Source: Clostridium sp. SM-530-WT-3G (GTDB lineage: Bacteria; Bacillota; Clostridia; Clostridiales; Clostridiaceae). Taken from it: a DNA stretch of 64,000 nt. How positions within the stretch are numbered: the stretch's first letter is position 1; every line of letters starts with the position of its first letter. Below are positions 1 through 8,090 of the stretch, piece by piece. The DNA is taken from NCBI RefSeq assembly GCF_012843905.1, contig NZ_JABAGC010000008.1:36160-100159 (forward strand). Direction: 5' to 3'. Below the pieces are notes generated by a model. It did no database searches, had not been told where the DNA came from, and was given only the letters and a program-made list of their open reading frames with translations. Made by a program: the position numbers and the translations under genes.

Positions 1-1
1 A

Positions 2-760
2 ATGAAAATGGATGAAAGTAAAAGAAAAGCTTTAGTTGAAGATTACATAGAACGATTTAAACTAAGTGGACTTGAAAAACGTTATCCAAAAGAACTTAGT
101 GGTGGTCAGATGCAGAGAGTCGCACTAGCAAGAACACTAATAACAAATCCAGATATACTGCTTTTAGATGAGCCATTTTCAGCTCTTGATATTAATTTAA
201 AAAGCACTATAGAACGTGATTTAATATCTATTTTAAAAGAATACAATGGAATTGTTCTTTATGTAACACATGATATTTCTGAAGCATATAGAATATGTGA
301 TGAAATTATAGTTTATGATAATGGAACTGCCTTGAATAAAAACGATAAAGACTATTTATTTAATCATCCTGAAAGCATAACTGAAGCTAAAATAACTGGA
401 TGTACAAATATATTTAAAGCCTATAAAAATACCTCTTCATCAATATATGCTGAAGATATAGGTTATTCCTTTTACGTAGGTGATAATATTACAAAAAATA
501 TAAATTATATTGGAATACGAGACCATAATATAATAATTTCATCTAACCTAAATAATCTAACAGATATAGATAATAATATATTTAAATTTAAAATAGTTGA
601 TATAATTGAAAACCCCTTTACTTATACACTTATATTAAAAAATCCACTTAATACTTTTAATGAAACAATAGAAGCTGAAGTATCAAAAGACAGTTTTTCA
701 AATAAAATTAATGATATAATATATGCTCAATTTAAAAGCGAATATTTATTTTATTTTTAA
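2..760 (+). CDS. modC: Molybdate-type ABC transporter ATP-binding protein, 3' part
   Basis: C-terminal 252 residues of an ABC ATPase that would energise molybdate (or related oxyanion) import at the membrane. Visible are the signature LSGGQ, Walker B LLLDEP, a D-loop and the H-loop THD, in that order. Walker A is missing, so the gene begins before base 1. After the nucleotide-binding domain there is a segment resembling the TGCxNI linker of ModC proteins, then about 110 residues that fit a small regulatory substrate-binding domain. A molybdate role suits the molybdopterin nitrate reductase at 53.8-55.9 kb, but the two loci are 50 kb apart. Sulfate or tungstate specificity cannot be excluded. 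Confidence 0.75.
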   Translation: MKMDESKRKALVEDYIERFKLSGLEKRYPKELSGGQMQRVALARTLITNPDILLLDEPFSALDINLKSTIERDLISILKEYNGIVLYVTHDISEAYRICDEIIVYDNGTALNKNDKDYLFNHPESITEAKITGCTNIFKAYKNTSSSIYAEDIGYSFYVGDNITKNINYIGIRDHNIIISSNLNNLTDIDNNIFKFKIVDIIENPFTYTLILKNPLNTFNETIEAEVSKDSFSNKINDIIYAQFKSEYLFYF

Positions 761-771
761 TAGATTATTTA

Positions 772-821
772 TACTATGCATAGGCTATTTTAACAGCATA
801 CCTAATAGCCTATACATAGTA
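772..821. terminator. Bidirectional terminator hairpin
   Basis: 18-bp stem (772-789 with 804-821, one mismatch) with a 14-base loop, lying between the convergent modC-like gene and the small minus-strand gene. It is followed by T-rich sequence on the plus strand, so it probably ends transcription from the left and may serve both genes. Confidence 0.7.
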
Positions 822-879
822 TTTTAATTAATGCAAGAACTATGGTTGTCCTAATAAATATAAATAGAATATAAATCTT

Positions 880-1194
880 TTATTTTATTCTCTCACAAAT
901 CTTGTCTATTCCACTTATAACATCTTTCAAAGAAGAAATCTTATCATTTATTTTTGTACTATAATCTGAATCAATACTATAAACTTTTTCAAATATATCT
1001 TTTATTTTTTCTTCACTCTCACCATTTTTGTCTATTAATTTTTTATAGTACTTGTCTATATTGCCACAATAATCATCTTTATTTATACCACCAGCAAAGT
1101 CTTCGATTCTATACCATATATCCCACTTTGTAAAGTTAATAGGATTCTCTCCTTCAACTTCTTTTACTAAACCTAAAAATTTTTCTCCATTCAT
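880..1194 (-). CDS. Small hypothetical protein, 104 aa
   Basis: I do not recognise this soluble, charged protein. It has a WDIW-type aromatic patch near residue 24, a short Gly/Asp-rich turn and a helical C-terminal half. It starts 11 bases after the stop of the coiled-coil gene upstream (1206-1532) and is probably co-transcribed with it. No good Shine-Dalgarno precedes its ATG, so translational coupling is possible, as is a fragment of a longer ancestral protein. If the upstream gene really is a type VII secretion accessory, this could be a partner or a worn effector; that is inference only. Confidence 0.5.
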   Translation of the reverse strand: MNGEKFLGLVKEVEGENPINFTKWDIWYRIEDFAGGINKDDYCGNIDKYYKKLIDKNGESEEKIKDIFEKVYSIDSDYSTKINDKISSLKDVISGIDKICERIK

Positions 1195-1205
1195 CAGCAG
1201 TCAAG

Positions 1206-1532
1206 TCATGAGAATCGTTGGGGGTCATCAAGCTTTTCTACACCTTTATTCTCTAACTTTTTAATAACACTTTCCAATGTCTGTCCGGTATTTCCTTCGT
1301 CAGTAATTGATTTTATATATAACATATTATTTACAAGAGCAAGCTCCGTATCAGTTAATCTTTTATTTCTGTGAGTTATATTATAATCCAAATCACTTTT
1401 AGCACTTATATATTTTCTTCTAAATACATTTAATAGCTCGAGTTCTTCTTCTAACTTTTTTAATTCTTTTTCTGCATTGGATTTTAACTTTCCATAATGC
1501 TCTATCTGTCTTCTAATTGATTGCCTGCTCAT
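1206..1532 (-). CDS. Coiled-coil small protein, possible YwqH/DUF5082-like
   Basis: 108 aa. Residues about 5-45 form a strongly heptad-patterned, Lys/Glu/Leu-rich coiled coil, followed by a second helical region. Size, N-terminal coiled coil and position as the first gene of a small cluster resemble YwqH/DUF5082 proteins that accompany LXG toxins of the type VII system, but no WXG or LXG toxin gene is visible nearby. The start is preceded by AAGGAGAAG, about 13 bases away. No terminator separates it from the next gene. The family call is weak; the existence of the gene is more secure. Confidence 0.5.
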   Translation of the reverse strand: MSRQSIRRQIEHYGKLKSNAEKELKKLEEELELLNVFRRKYISAKSDLDYNITHRNKRLTDTELALVNNMLYIKSITDEGNTGQTLESVIKKLENKGVEKLDDPQRFS

Positions 1533-1668
1533 CCTCTCACACGACTTCTCCTTAAATTTATTATCCTCTATATTTTACTATCTATTGAATTTAATTACAA
1601 TTTAATGCAATTAACATTCAAATATAAAACTTGTTACCATATCTTCTTTGAAAAAATATTTTTTGATA

Positions 1669-1697
1669 AAAAAATAGCACTGCTGATTAGCAGTGCC
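1669..1697 (-). terminator. aspS terminator
   Basis: 9-base stem arms (1676-1684 with 1689-1697) around a 4-base loop, followed on the minus strand by a U-run (A-run 1669-1675 on the plus strand). It sits just past the aspS stop codon. Confidence 0.85.
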
Positions 1698-1707
1698 ATT
1701 TTTATAA

Positions 1708-3507
1708 TTATTCTTCAGTTTTTTCTTCTACTACTGGAGCTATAGAAATTCCAAGGTCAGTTAATTGTTTTTCTTCAACTACGTTTGGAGCTTCACTTAA
1801 ATAACAGAATGCATTTTGATTTTTAGGGAATGCTATAACATCTTTGATGTTTTCAGTTCCAGCTAGGAACATAACCATTCTATCTAATCCAAATGCTAAT
1901 CCACCGTGTGGTGGTGCTCCGAATTTTAATGCTTGTAATAAGAATCCAAATGAATCCCAAGCTCTTTCTTCAGTAAATCCTAAAGCTTTAAGCATTCTTT
2001 CTTGGATAGCCATGTCGTGGATTCTGATTGATCCTCCACCTAATTCTTCACCGTTTAATACTAAGTCATAAGCTTTAGCTCTAACTCTTGCTGGATCAGA
2101 TTCAACAAATTCTAAATCTTCATCCATTGGTGCTGTGAATGGGTGGTGACAAGCCTTGAATCTTTCTTCTTCTTCGCTGTATTCAAAGAATGGGAATTCA
2201 GTAACCCAAGTAAAGTTAAATTCATTCTTATCTTTTATTAAGTCAAATTCTTTAGCTAAGTGAAGTCTTAATGCACCTAAGCTTTGTAATACTACAGAAT
2301 CCTTATCTGCTACTATTAAAATAGCATCTCCTTCTTCTGCATTCATAGTCTTAACTATTGCATTAGTAACGTCATCAGTTAAGAATTTAGCTATTGAAGA
2401 TTTAACTCCATCTTCTTTTAATTGAATCCATGCAAGACCTTTAGCTTTGTAAGTCTTAACGAATTCTCCTAATTTATCAAGAGGTTTTCTTCCTAAAGAA
2501 GCTCCACCCTTTAAGCATAATGCTCTAACTGATCCACCAGCTTCAATTGCTGATTTGAATACTACGAAATCCATATCTTTAACATCTTCAGTAATGTTTG
2601 TGATTTCCATTCCAAATCTTAAATCTGGTTTATCTGAACCGTATTTTTCCATAGCATCATTAAATGTCATTCTCTTTATTGGAAGCTTAACATCTACTCC
2701 TGCTACTTTCTTAAATACATATGCAATTAATCCTTCGTTTAATGCCATGATATCATCTTGTTCAACGAAGCTTAATTCCATATCTACTTGAGTAAATTCT
2801 GGTTGTCTGTTTGCTCTTAAATCTTCATCTCTGAAACATTTAGCTATTTGATAATATCTATCAAATCCAGACATCATTAATAATTGCTTATATAATTGTG
2901 GAGATTGTGGAAGAGCATAGAATTTACCAGGATAATTTCTTGATGGTACTAAATAATCTCTTGCACCTTCTGGAGTAGATTTTCCTAATACTGGAGTTTC
3001 TACATCTAGGAAATTATGTTTTTCTAAGTAATCTCTGATAGCTTTAGTTGTCTTACTTCTAATATCGAAGATTCTGTACATATCAGGTCTTCTTAAATCT
3101 AAGTATCTATATTTTAATCTGATATCTTCTGCAGTATCAAGATCTTCTTTTATTATTATTGGTGGTGTATCTGATTCTGAAAGAATCTTTATAGATTCAC
3201 ATTTTAATTCAACATAACCTGTTGGCATGTTTTCATTAATGCTTTCTCTTTTTACTACTTCACCAGTTACTGCTATACAGTATTCTGGTCTAACACCTTT
3301 AGCTTTTTCAAAAGCTTCAGCATTTATTTCTTCACCAAAAACAACTTGCATGATACCTGTTTTATCTCTTAAATCGATAAATTCAAGTCCACCAAGTTTT
3401 CTGTTTCTTTGAACCCAACCCATTAAGGTAATCTTTTGACCTACATGGCTTTCTCTAGGTTCTCCGCACATCATTGTACGCTTTAAGCCATTTAAAGCTT
3501 CACCCAT
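1708..3507 (-). CDS. aspS: Aspartate--tRNA ligase
   Basis: Class II aminoacyl-tRNA synthetase, 599 aa, the usual length for the bacterial enzyme. It charges tRNA-Asp with aspartate in the cytosol. The order is an N-terminal OB-fold anticodon-binding domain (about 1-110), a catalytic core with the FRDEDLRANRQPEFTQ region (motif 2), a bacterial-type GAD insertion (about 290-420), and motif 3 near the C terminus (GGLAFGLDRMVM). The ATG is preceded by AAAGGAGGAAG. It follows hisS on the same strand, as in many Firmicutes, but 404 bases and an inverted repeat intervene. I see no T-box in that gap. Confidence 0.98.
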   Translation of the reverse strand: MGEALNGLKRTMMCGEPRESHVGQKITLMGWVQRNRKLGGLEFIDLRDKTGIMQVVFGEEINAEAFEKAKGVRPEYCIAVTGEVVKRESINENMPTGYVELKCESIKILSESDTPPIIIKEDLDTAEDIRLKYRYLDLRRPDMYRIFDIRSKTTKAIRDYLEKHNFLDVETPVLGKSTPEGARDYLVPSRNYPGKFYALPQSPQLYKQLLMMSGFDRYYQIAKCFRDEDLRANRQPEFTQVDMELSFVEQDDIMALNEGLIAYVFKKVAGVDVKLPIKRMTFNDAMEKYGSDKPDLRFGMEITNITEDVKDMDFVVFKSAIEAGGSVRALCLKGGASLGRKPLDKLGEFVKTYKAKGLAWIQLKEDGVKSSIAKFLTDDVTNAIVKTMNAEEGDAILIVADKDSVVLQSLGALRLHLAKEFDLIKDKNEFNFTWVTEFPFFEYSEEEERFKACHHPFTAPMDEDLEFVESDPARVRAKAYDLVLNGEELGGGSIRIHDMAIQERMLKALGFTEERAWDSFGFLLQALKFGAPPHGGLAFGLDRMVMFLAGTENIKDVIAFPKNQNAFCYLSEAPNVVEEKQLTDLGISIAPVVEEKTEE

Positions 3508-3526
3508 TGTTACTTCCTCCTTTATT

Positions 3527-3557
3527 CAGTTAACAGTTAACAGTTAACAGTTAACAA
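3527..3557. repeat. TTAACAG heptamer repeat, copy A
   Basis: About four tandem CAGTTAA-type heptamers ending 20 bases upstream of the aspS ATG. This is the only copy without a matching opposite arm close by. It belongs to the family at 5192, 6727, 7915 and 19502. Confidence 0.75.
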
Positions 3558-3830
3558 TTACGTAAAATATTCATTAGAATATTCTTTAATTTGTTTTAAG
3601 ATATACCTAATCCATTCTAAAAAATAGCCTTGAATTAATTTCTTAACAAAAACAAATAAATTTCTCATAATATATAACCATTATTTTAAACTGAAACCGG
3701 CAAAACTACTTCACAGATAATTATTTTGTAGTTTTGAAAAACATCTTCTCTTTATTGTATAATAGAAATCAAAAATTTACAATTAGCAATACTATTTTAT
3801 CTTTAAAACTATGATTTTACAATTATAATT

Positions 3831-3886
3831 TAAGGAAAATCCCTTATAAACTGAATATTTTTATCCGTTATAAGAAATTTTCCTTA
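3831..3886 (-). terminator. Inverted repeat after hisS, terminator-like
   Basis: A perfect 10-base arm (3831-3840 with 3877-3886) extended by an inner TTATAA match. It lies 25 bases past the hisS stop. The U-run after it is poor, so attenuation or RNA protection is as plausible as termination. The rest of the 3508-3911 gap is AT-rich and shows nothing else apart from copy A of the heptamer repeat. Confidence 0.5.
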
Positions 3887-3911
3887 ACATGATTATAAAT
3901 ATTTAATTATA

Positions 3912-5171
3912 CTATTTTTCAATTACAATATCAGCTATTTCTTGTAGGTTATCTAACGATACTTCAAATACTTCACCGTCACTCATTCTCTTTAAGCTTA
4001 CCTTTTTATTAGCTAATTCATCTTCACCTAAAATAGTAGTAAATGCTGCACCTAATTTATTAGCAAACTTCATTTCAGCTTTTACGCTTCTTCCCATATG
4101 ATTTATTTCACATTTAACACCTAATACTCTAAGTTCACTAGCAAGTTTGAATGCATATTTCTTTTCTTCTTCTCCTCTTGCTCCTATATAAAGATCAATA
4201 AAGCTTTCCTTTGGAATTTCTACACCCATTTTTTCAAGAGTCATTATTAATCTTTCAACACCCATTCCAAATCCTACAGCAGGCATTTCAGGACCACCAA
4301 GTTCACCTATAAGTTTATCGTATCTTCCACCACCACATACTGTAAAGTCTGAGCTAATTATTTCAAATATAGTCTTAGTATAGTAATCAAGACCTCTTAC
4401 GATACCTGGATCTACTACGTATGGTATACCTAATACATCTAGATATTCCTTTACTGTATTAAAGTGATTTTCACAATCTTCACATACATAATCTAAAATT
4501 TGTGGTGCATCCTTTGTGATTTCATTACACTTTCTTTCTTTACAATCTAAGATTCTCATTGGATTTTTTTCAAATCTTGACTTACAAGTATCACAAAGAC
4601 CTTCATAATTTTCTTGCAAGAATTTCTTTAATGCTTCATTATATTTAGCTCTACATGTTGGACATCCTAAGTTATTAATATGTAGGCTTAAGCTTTCTAA
4701 ACCTAACTTTTTTAAAGTATCCATAGCTACTTTAATTGCTTCAACATCCATTGTTGGTTCTTTAGATCCAAACATTTCAACTCCACATTGATGGAATTGT
4801 CTAAGTCTTCCCTTTTGAACATTCTCATATCTAAATGCTGGTGTTATATAATAAAGCTTTGTAGGTTGTGCTTCATTAAATAATCTATTTTCAATAAAAG
4901 CTCTAACTGCTGGCGCAGTTCCTTCTGGTTTTAAAGTAATGCTTCTATTACCTTTGTCGTTAAAAGTATACATTTCCTTTTGAACTATATCAGTAGTATC
5001 ACCAACACCTCTTAAGAATAATTCTGTATGTTCAAAAATAGGTGTTCTTATTTCTCTTATTCCATATGTTTTAGCTACATTTCTAAATACGTTCTCAATA
5101 TAATGCCATTTGTAAGCATCTTGAGGAAGCATATCCTTCGTACCCTTTGGTGCTTGAATTTCATTTGCCAT
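3912..5171 (-). CDS. hisS: Histidine--tRNA ligase
   Basis: Class II synthetase of 419 aa, normal for bacterial HisRS. It attaches histidine to tRNA-His. The N-terminal [10 protein letters not shown] segment, motif 2 ([16 protein letters not shown]), the histidine-specific [11 protein letters not shown] loop, motif 3 (GFGMGVERL) and a C-terminal anticodon-binding domain (about 330-419) are all present. The start has GGAGGGAT upstream. A heptamer repeat fills the gap to hemZ, and a partly paired 404-base gap leads to aspS. Confidence 0.98.
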   Translation of the reverse strand: MANEIQAPKGTKDMLPQDAYKWHYIENVFRNVAKTYGIREIRTPIFEHTELFLRGVGDTTDIVQKEMYTFNDKGNRSITLKPEGTAPAVRAFIENRLFNEAQPTKLYYITPAFRYENVQKGRLRQFHQCGVEMFGSKEPTMDVEAIKVAMDTLKKLGLESLSLHINNLGCPTCRAKYNEALKKFLQENYEGLCDTCKSRFEKNPMRILDCKERKCNEITKDAPQILDYVCEDCENHFNTVKEYLDVLGIPYVVDPGIVRGLDYYTKTIFEIISSDFTVCGGGRYDKLIGELGGPEMPAVGFGMGVERLIMTLEKMGVEIPKESFIDLYIGARGEEEKKYAFKLASELRVLGVKCEINHMGRSVKAEMKFANKLGAAFTTILGEDELANKKVSLKRMSDGEVFEVSLDNLQEIADIVIEK

Positions 5172-5191
5172 TTATCTATCCCTCCAAACTT

Positions 5192-5277
5192 CAGTTAATA
5201 GTTAACAGGTTACAGTTAACAGTTAAAGCTGAAAGCTTTTTTTCCTTAACTGCTAACTGATAATTGTTAACTGTCAT
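5192..5277. repeat. TTAACAG heptamer repeat, copy B
   Basis: Left arm of CAGTTAA-type heptamers (5192-5226), a small hairpin with AAAGCT/AGCTTT arms, then an inverted right arm (5246-5274). The right arm includes the last codon and stop of the broken hemZ; the left arm begins 21 bases before the hisS ATG. Confidence 0.8.
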
Positions 5278-6703
5278 ATAGTGTGTTTAACAATTCTTTC
5301 TTTCCTTCAATCATTTCATCTATTCTTGTAACATATTCATGAAGATCCTTAAGGTTAGGAAATCTTTCTAGTCTATCTTCATCCAAGAATACAACTTTAC
5401 TTACGGCAGCTGCTCCAAGTGCTATGATTGTTTGCCTTTCTTCTATCATCTGAATGTTATATATACATTCCTTATCCTCTTTAGCATACCCCAAATTCTC
5501 CATATTTCCAACCATATTTTTTTGCCTGTACATATAATATGGTGAAATATCTAAGTCTTTTGCCAATTTTCTGCTTTACTCGTACATTTTGACTATTTCT
5601 TCATGAGGAGTTACTTCTATTCCTTTTTCAAGAATAAATTTTTCGTACATTCTTGAGCCTCTTTTTAGTGCTAACCCATGTACTGTTATACTATCTGGCT
5701 TAAGTTTTTTTAGTTCTTCGCATGTATGAATCATTTCTTTATGACCTTCTCCAGGAAGTCCTATGATTATATCCATGTTTATATCTTCAAAACCAAGTTC
5801 TCTTGCCATTTTAAATTTTTCTTTTATATCTTCACTTGTATGAGTTCTACCAATAAGCTTTAATGTTTCATCATTCATAGTTTGAGGATTAATACTTATT
5901 CTAGTTACATTACAATCCTTCATAGTCTGAAGCTTATTTCTATTTAAAGTATCAGGTCTTCCACATTCAACTGTAAATTCACGAACATTTCCGTCTTTAA
6001 TGAAATCATTGTAGATTTCATCCATTACCATCATGAACTCACCATCACTTACAGATGTAGGAGTACCCCCACCAAAATATATAGTTTCAACATTAAGACC
6101 TTTTTCTTTAACATACTCACTTATGCCCTTAATTTCCTTCATAAGGCTTTCTACATATGGCATTACCATTTTCTTATGTGTACCTATTGGATTTGCTGTA
6201 AAGGAACAATAAAGACATCTCGTAGGACAGAAAGCCATTCCTATATATATAGAAATAGTCTTACTATCTTTATTTACTATTCTTTCTTCAGCTTTTGCAA
6301 CATCTATACATAATCTTGCCTTATCTTCATGTGCATAATACTTATTTTTAAATATTTCAATTACTTCTTCTTCAGTATTTCCTTCATTTAAAAGCTTTAA
6401 TGCTATTTTTGAAGGTCTTATCCCTATTAATGTTCCCCATGGATGAATATCACCAGTAATATCCCTAAGACATACAAAAAGGAATCTTCTAAGGGACTGC
6501 TTAAGTTCTTCCCCTAAAGTTCCTTCTTTAAAATAATCCTTATGAGTAAAGCTTAACTTACCAGTGTTTTCATCAATACAAAATTTATAATCAGCTTCAT
6601 TTTCATCTAAAAACTGAATATCATGCATTGGGAAATACACATTAAATAACTGATACACTTCATATCTAAATTTCATGTCACTTAAATATACTTTAATTTC
6701 CAT
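5267..6703 (-). pseudogene. hemZ: hemZ, radical SAM coproporphyrinogen III dehydrogenase-like, split by an in-frame stop
   Basis: HemZ-type radical SAM protein related to oxygen-independent coproporphyrinogen III oxidase (haem synthesis). Codons 1-375 run 6703-5579 and include the CPTRCLYCSF cluster motif (CX3CX2C) and the GGGTPT loop. At 5576-5578 an in-frame TAA interrupts the frame after KMYE. The same frame continues as SRKLAKDLDISP and runs 99 further codons to 5267, through the family's YYMYRQKN motif. The total of about 478 codons matches intact family members. One base change (GAA to TAA) would explain it. The downstream piece has only a TTG and no ribosome site. Read-through or sequencing error remain possible. 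Confidence 0.85.
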
Positions 6704-6726
6704 AACATAATCCTTTCCTCAATCAA

Positions 6727-6788
6727 TAGTTAACAAAACAGTTAACAATAAAATCACTGCTAACTGTTACTTGTTAACTGCTAACTGC
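6727..6788. repeat. TTAACAG heptamer repeat, copy C
   Basis: Left arm with GTTAACA units (6727-6749) and inverted right arm (6758-6788). The right arm touches the TAG stop of the MBL-fold gene, and the left arm ends just upstream of the hemZ ribosome site. It fills nearly the whole gap. Confidence 0.8.
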
Positions 6789-7384
6789 TATAAGTATGGA
6801 TTTCTAACTTTTTCAAATCCTATTGTAGATGATGGTCCGTGTCCTGGGAACACTTTTATATTATCACCTAATGGAAGAAGTTTAGTCTTGATACTACTTA
6901 TTAATTCATGCATATCTCCACCAATAAAATCAGTTCTTCCAACTGCCCCTTGGAATAAAGTATCACCTGTAAATAATAAATCATCTACTAAGAAGCATAA
7001 TCCACCTTTTGTATGCCCTGGTGTTTCTATAACTTTAATTGTATGATTTCCAAGAGTTAATGTGTCGCCTTCTTTTAAATATCCAGAAGCTTTAGGAATA
7101 CTTCCATAAACAAAATTATCTTGTGACATATATTCTTCGTCTACTTTGCTTATATAAAAAGGTATATTTAAAGCTTTTGAAAGTTCTTCTACTCCATCAA
7201 CATGGTCAGCATGCCCATGAGTTATTAATATAAACTTAGCTTTTAAGCCTTTTGATATAATTTCATTTTCAATCTTCTTAGCATTTCCGCCTGGATCTAT
7301 AATTCCACACTCTTTTGTCTTATCATCTATTAATAAATAACAATTTTCTTCATACATTCCTGCTATAATTGATTCAACTACCAT
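6788..7384 (-). CDS. MBL-fold metallohydrolase, glyoxalase II-like
   Basis: 198 aa metallo-beta-lactamase-fold hydrolase of the YqgX/GloB-like group. The di-metal motif THGHADHVDG (HXHXDH), the later GHTKGG histidine, the GDTLFQGAVGRTD aspartate and the PGHGPSST histidine are all visible. Substrate unknown; hydroxyacyl-thioester hydrolysis is the family guess. An in-frame start 13 codons earlier is less likely, because GGAGAAGG sits directly before the ATG at 7384. It lies 59 bases after dtd and before hemZ, an order common in clostridia. Confidence 0.9.
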   Translation of the reverse strand: MVVESIIAGMYEENCYLLIDDKTKECGIIDPGGNAKKIENEIISKGLKAKFILITHGHADHVDGVEELSKALNIPFYISKVDEEYMSQDNFVYGSIPKASGYLKEGDTLTLGNHTIKVIETPGHTKGGLCFLVDDLLFTGDTLFQGAVGRTDFIGGDMHELISSIKTKLLPLGDNIKVFPGHGPSSTIGFEKVRNPYL

Positions 7385-7443
7385 GATGCCTTCTCCTTCC
7401 ACATATATAAAAATAGGCAACAAATAAATTATTATTACCTACA

Positions 7444-7893
7444 TTAAAAATTTCTTTTACTATCTAATAATATAGTTACTGGTCCATCATTGTGAATTTC
7501 AACCTTCATGTCTGCTCCAAATTCACCTGTTTCAACCTTTAATCCAGTAGATTTAAGCATTTCTACAAACTCATCATAAAGTTTAACTGCTTCTTCTCCA
7601 CCTAAAGCTTCCATAAAATTAGGTCTTCTACCTTTTCTACAATCCCCATATAAAGTAAATTGAGAAATTGCTAATATTTCTCCTTGTACATCTAAAAGTG
7701 ATAAATTCATCTTATCATTTTTATCCTGAAACACTCTTAAATTTACAATTTTATCTTTTATGTACTTTAAATCATCAATAGTATCATCTTTGGCAATTCC
7801 TATAAGCACATTAAAACCTTTGCCTATTGAGCCTATAATATTACCATCAACACTTACACTTGATGATGTTACTCTTTGTACCACAGCCCTCAT
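7444..7893 (-). CDS. dtd: D-aminoacyl-tRNA deacylase
   Basis: 149 aa, the full length of DTD. It removes D-amino acids (and glycine from mischarged tRNA-Ala) in trans from tRNA. The two active-site motifs SQFTLYGD (about residue 78) and NDGPVT (about 136, with the cross-subunit Gly-Pro) are intact, and the N-terminal MRAVVQRV is typical. It follows relA on the same strand, the common Firmicutes order, separated by repeat copy D. The ATG has a GGGGGTG ribosome site. Confidence 0.97.
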   Translation of the reverse strand: MRAVVQRVTSSSVSVDGNIIGSIGKGFNVLIGIAKDDTIDDLKYIKDKIVNLRVFQDKNDKMNLSLLDVQGEILAISQFTLYGDCRKGRRPNFMEALGGEEAVKLYDEFVEMLKSTGLKVETGEFGADMKVEIHNDGPVTILLDSKRNF

Positions 7894-7914
7894 TGCTTAC
7901 ACCCCCGACTTTTA

Positions 7915-8089
7915 CAGTTAGTAGTTAACAATTAACAGTTAGCAGTTGTGGATGATTTTACTTGCGTAAAATCTAAAATAATATAGAGCGATAGATTTTG
8001 TATAACAAAATCAATGCAATAATATAATCAAAAAGCCGGAAGCTTTTTCTCCTTAAACTGTTAACTGTCAACTGTTACTTGTTAACTGA
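7915..8089. repeat. TTAACAG heptamer repeat, copy D (long form)
   Basis: 175-base element. The left heptamer arm (7915-7946) leads into a core with GTGGATGATTTTACTTGC, an ATAGATTTTG/CAAAAT inner pairing and an AAAAGC/GCTTTTT hairpin, then an inverted right arm (8054-8089). It spans from the dtd ribosome site to the relA stop codon. The core resembles 17060-17110. Confidence 0.8.
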
Positions 8090-8090
8090 A

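Noticed and set aside
3508..3911. Possible T-box leader before aspS or hisS
   Set aside because: No GGGTGG-type T-box or specifier region on the minus strand; only the heptamer repeat and an inverted repeat are present.
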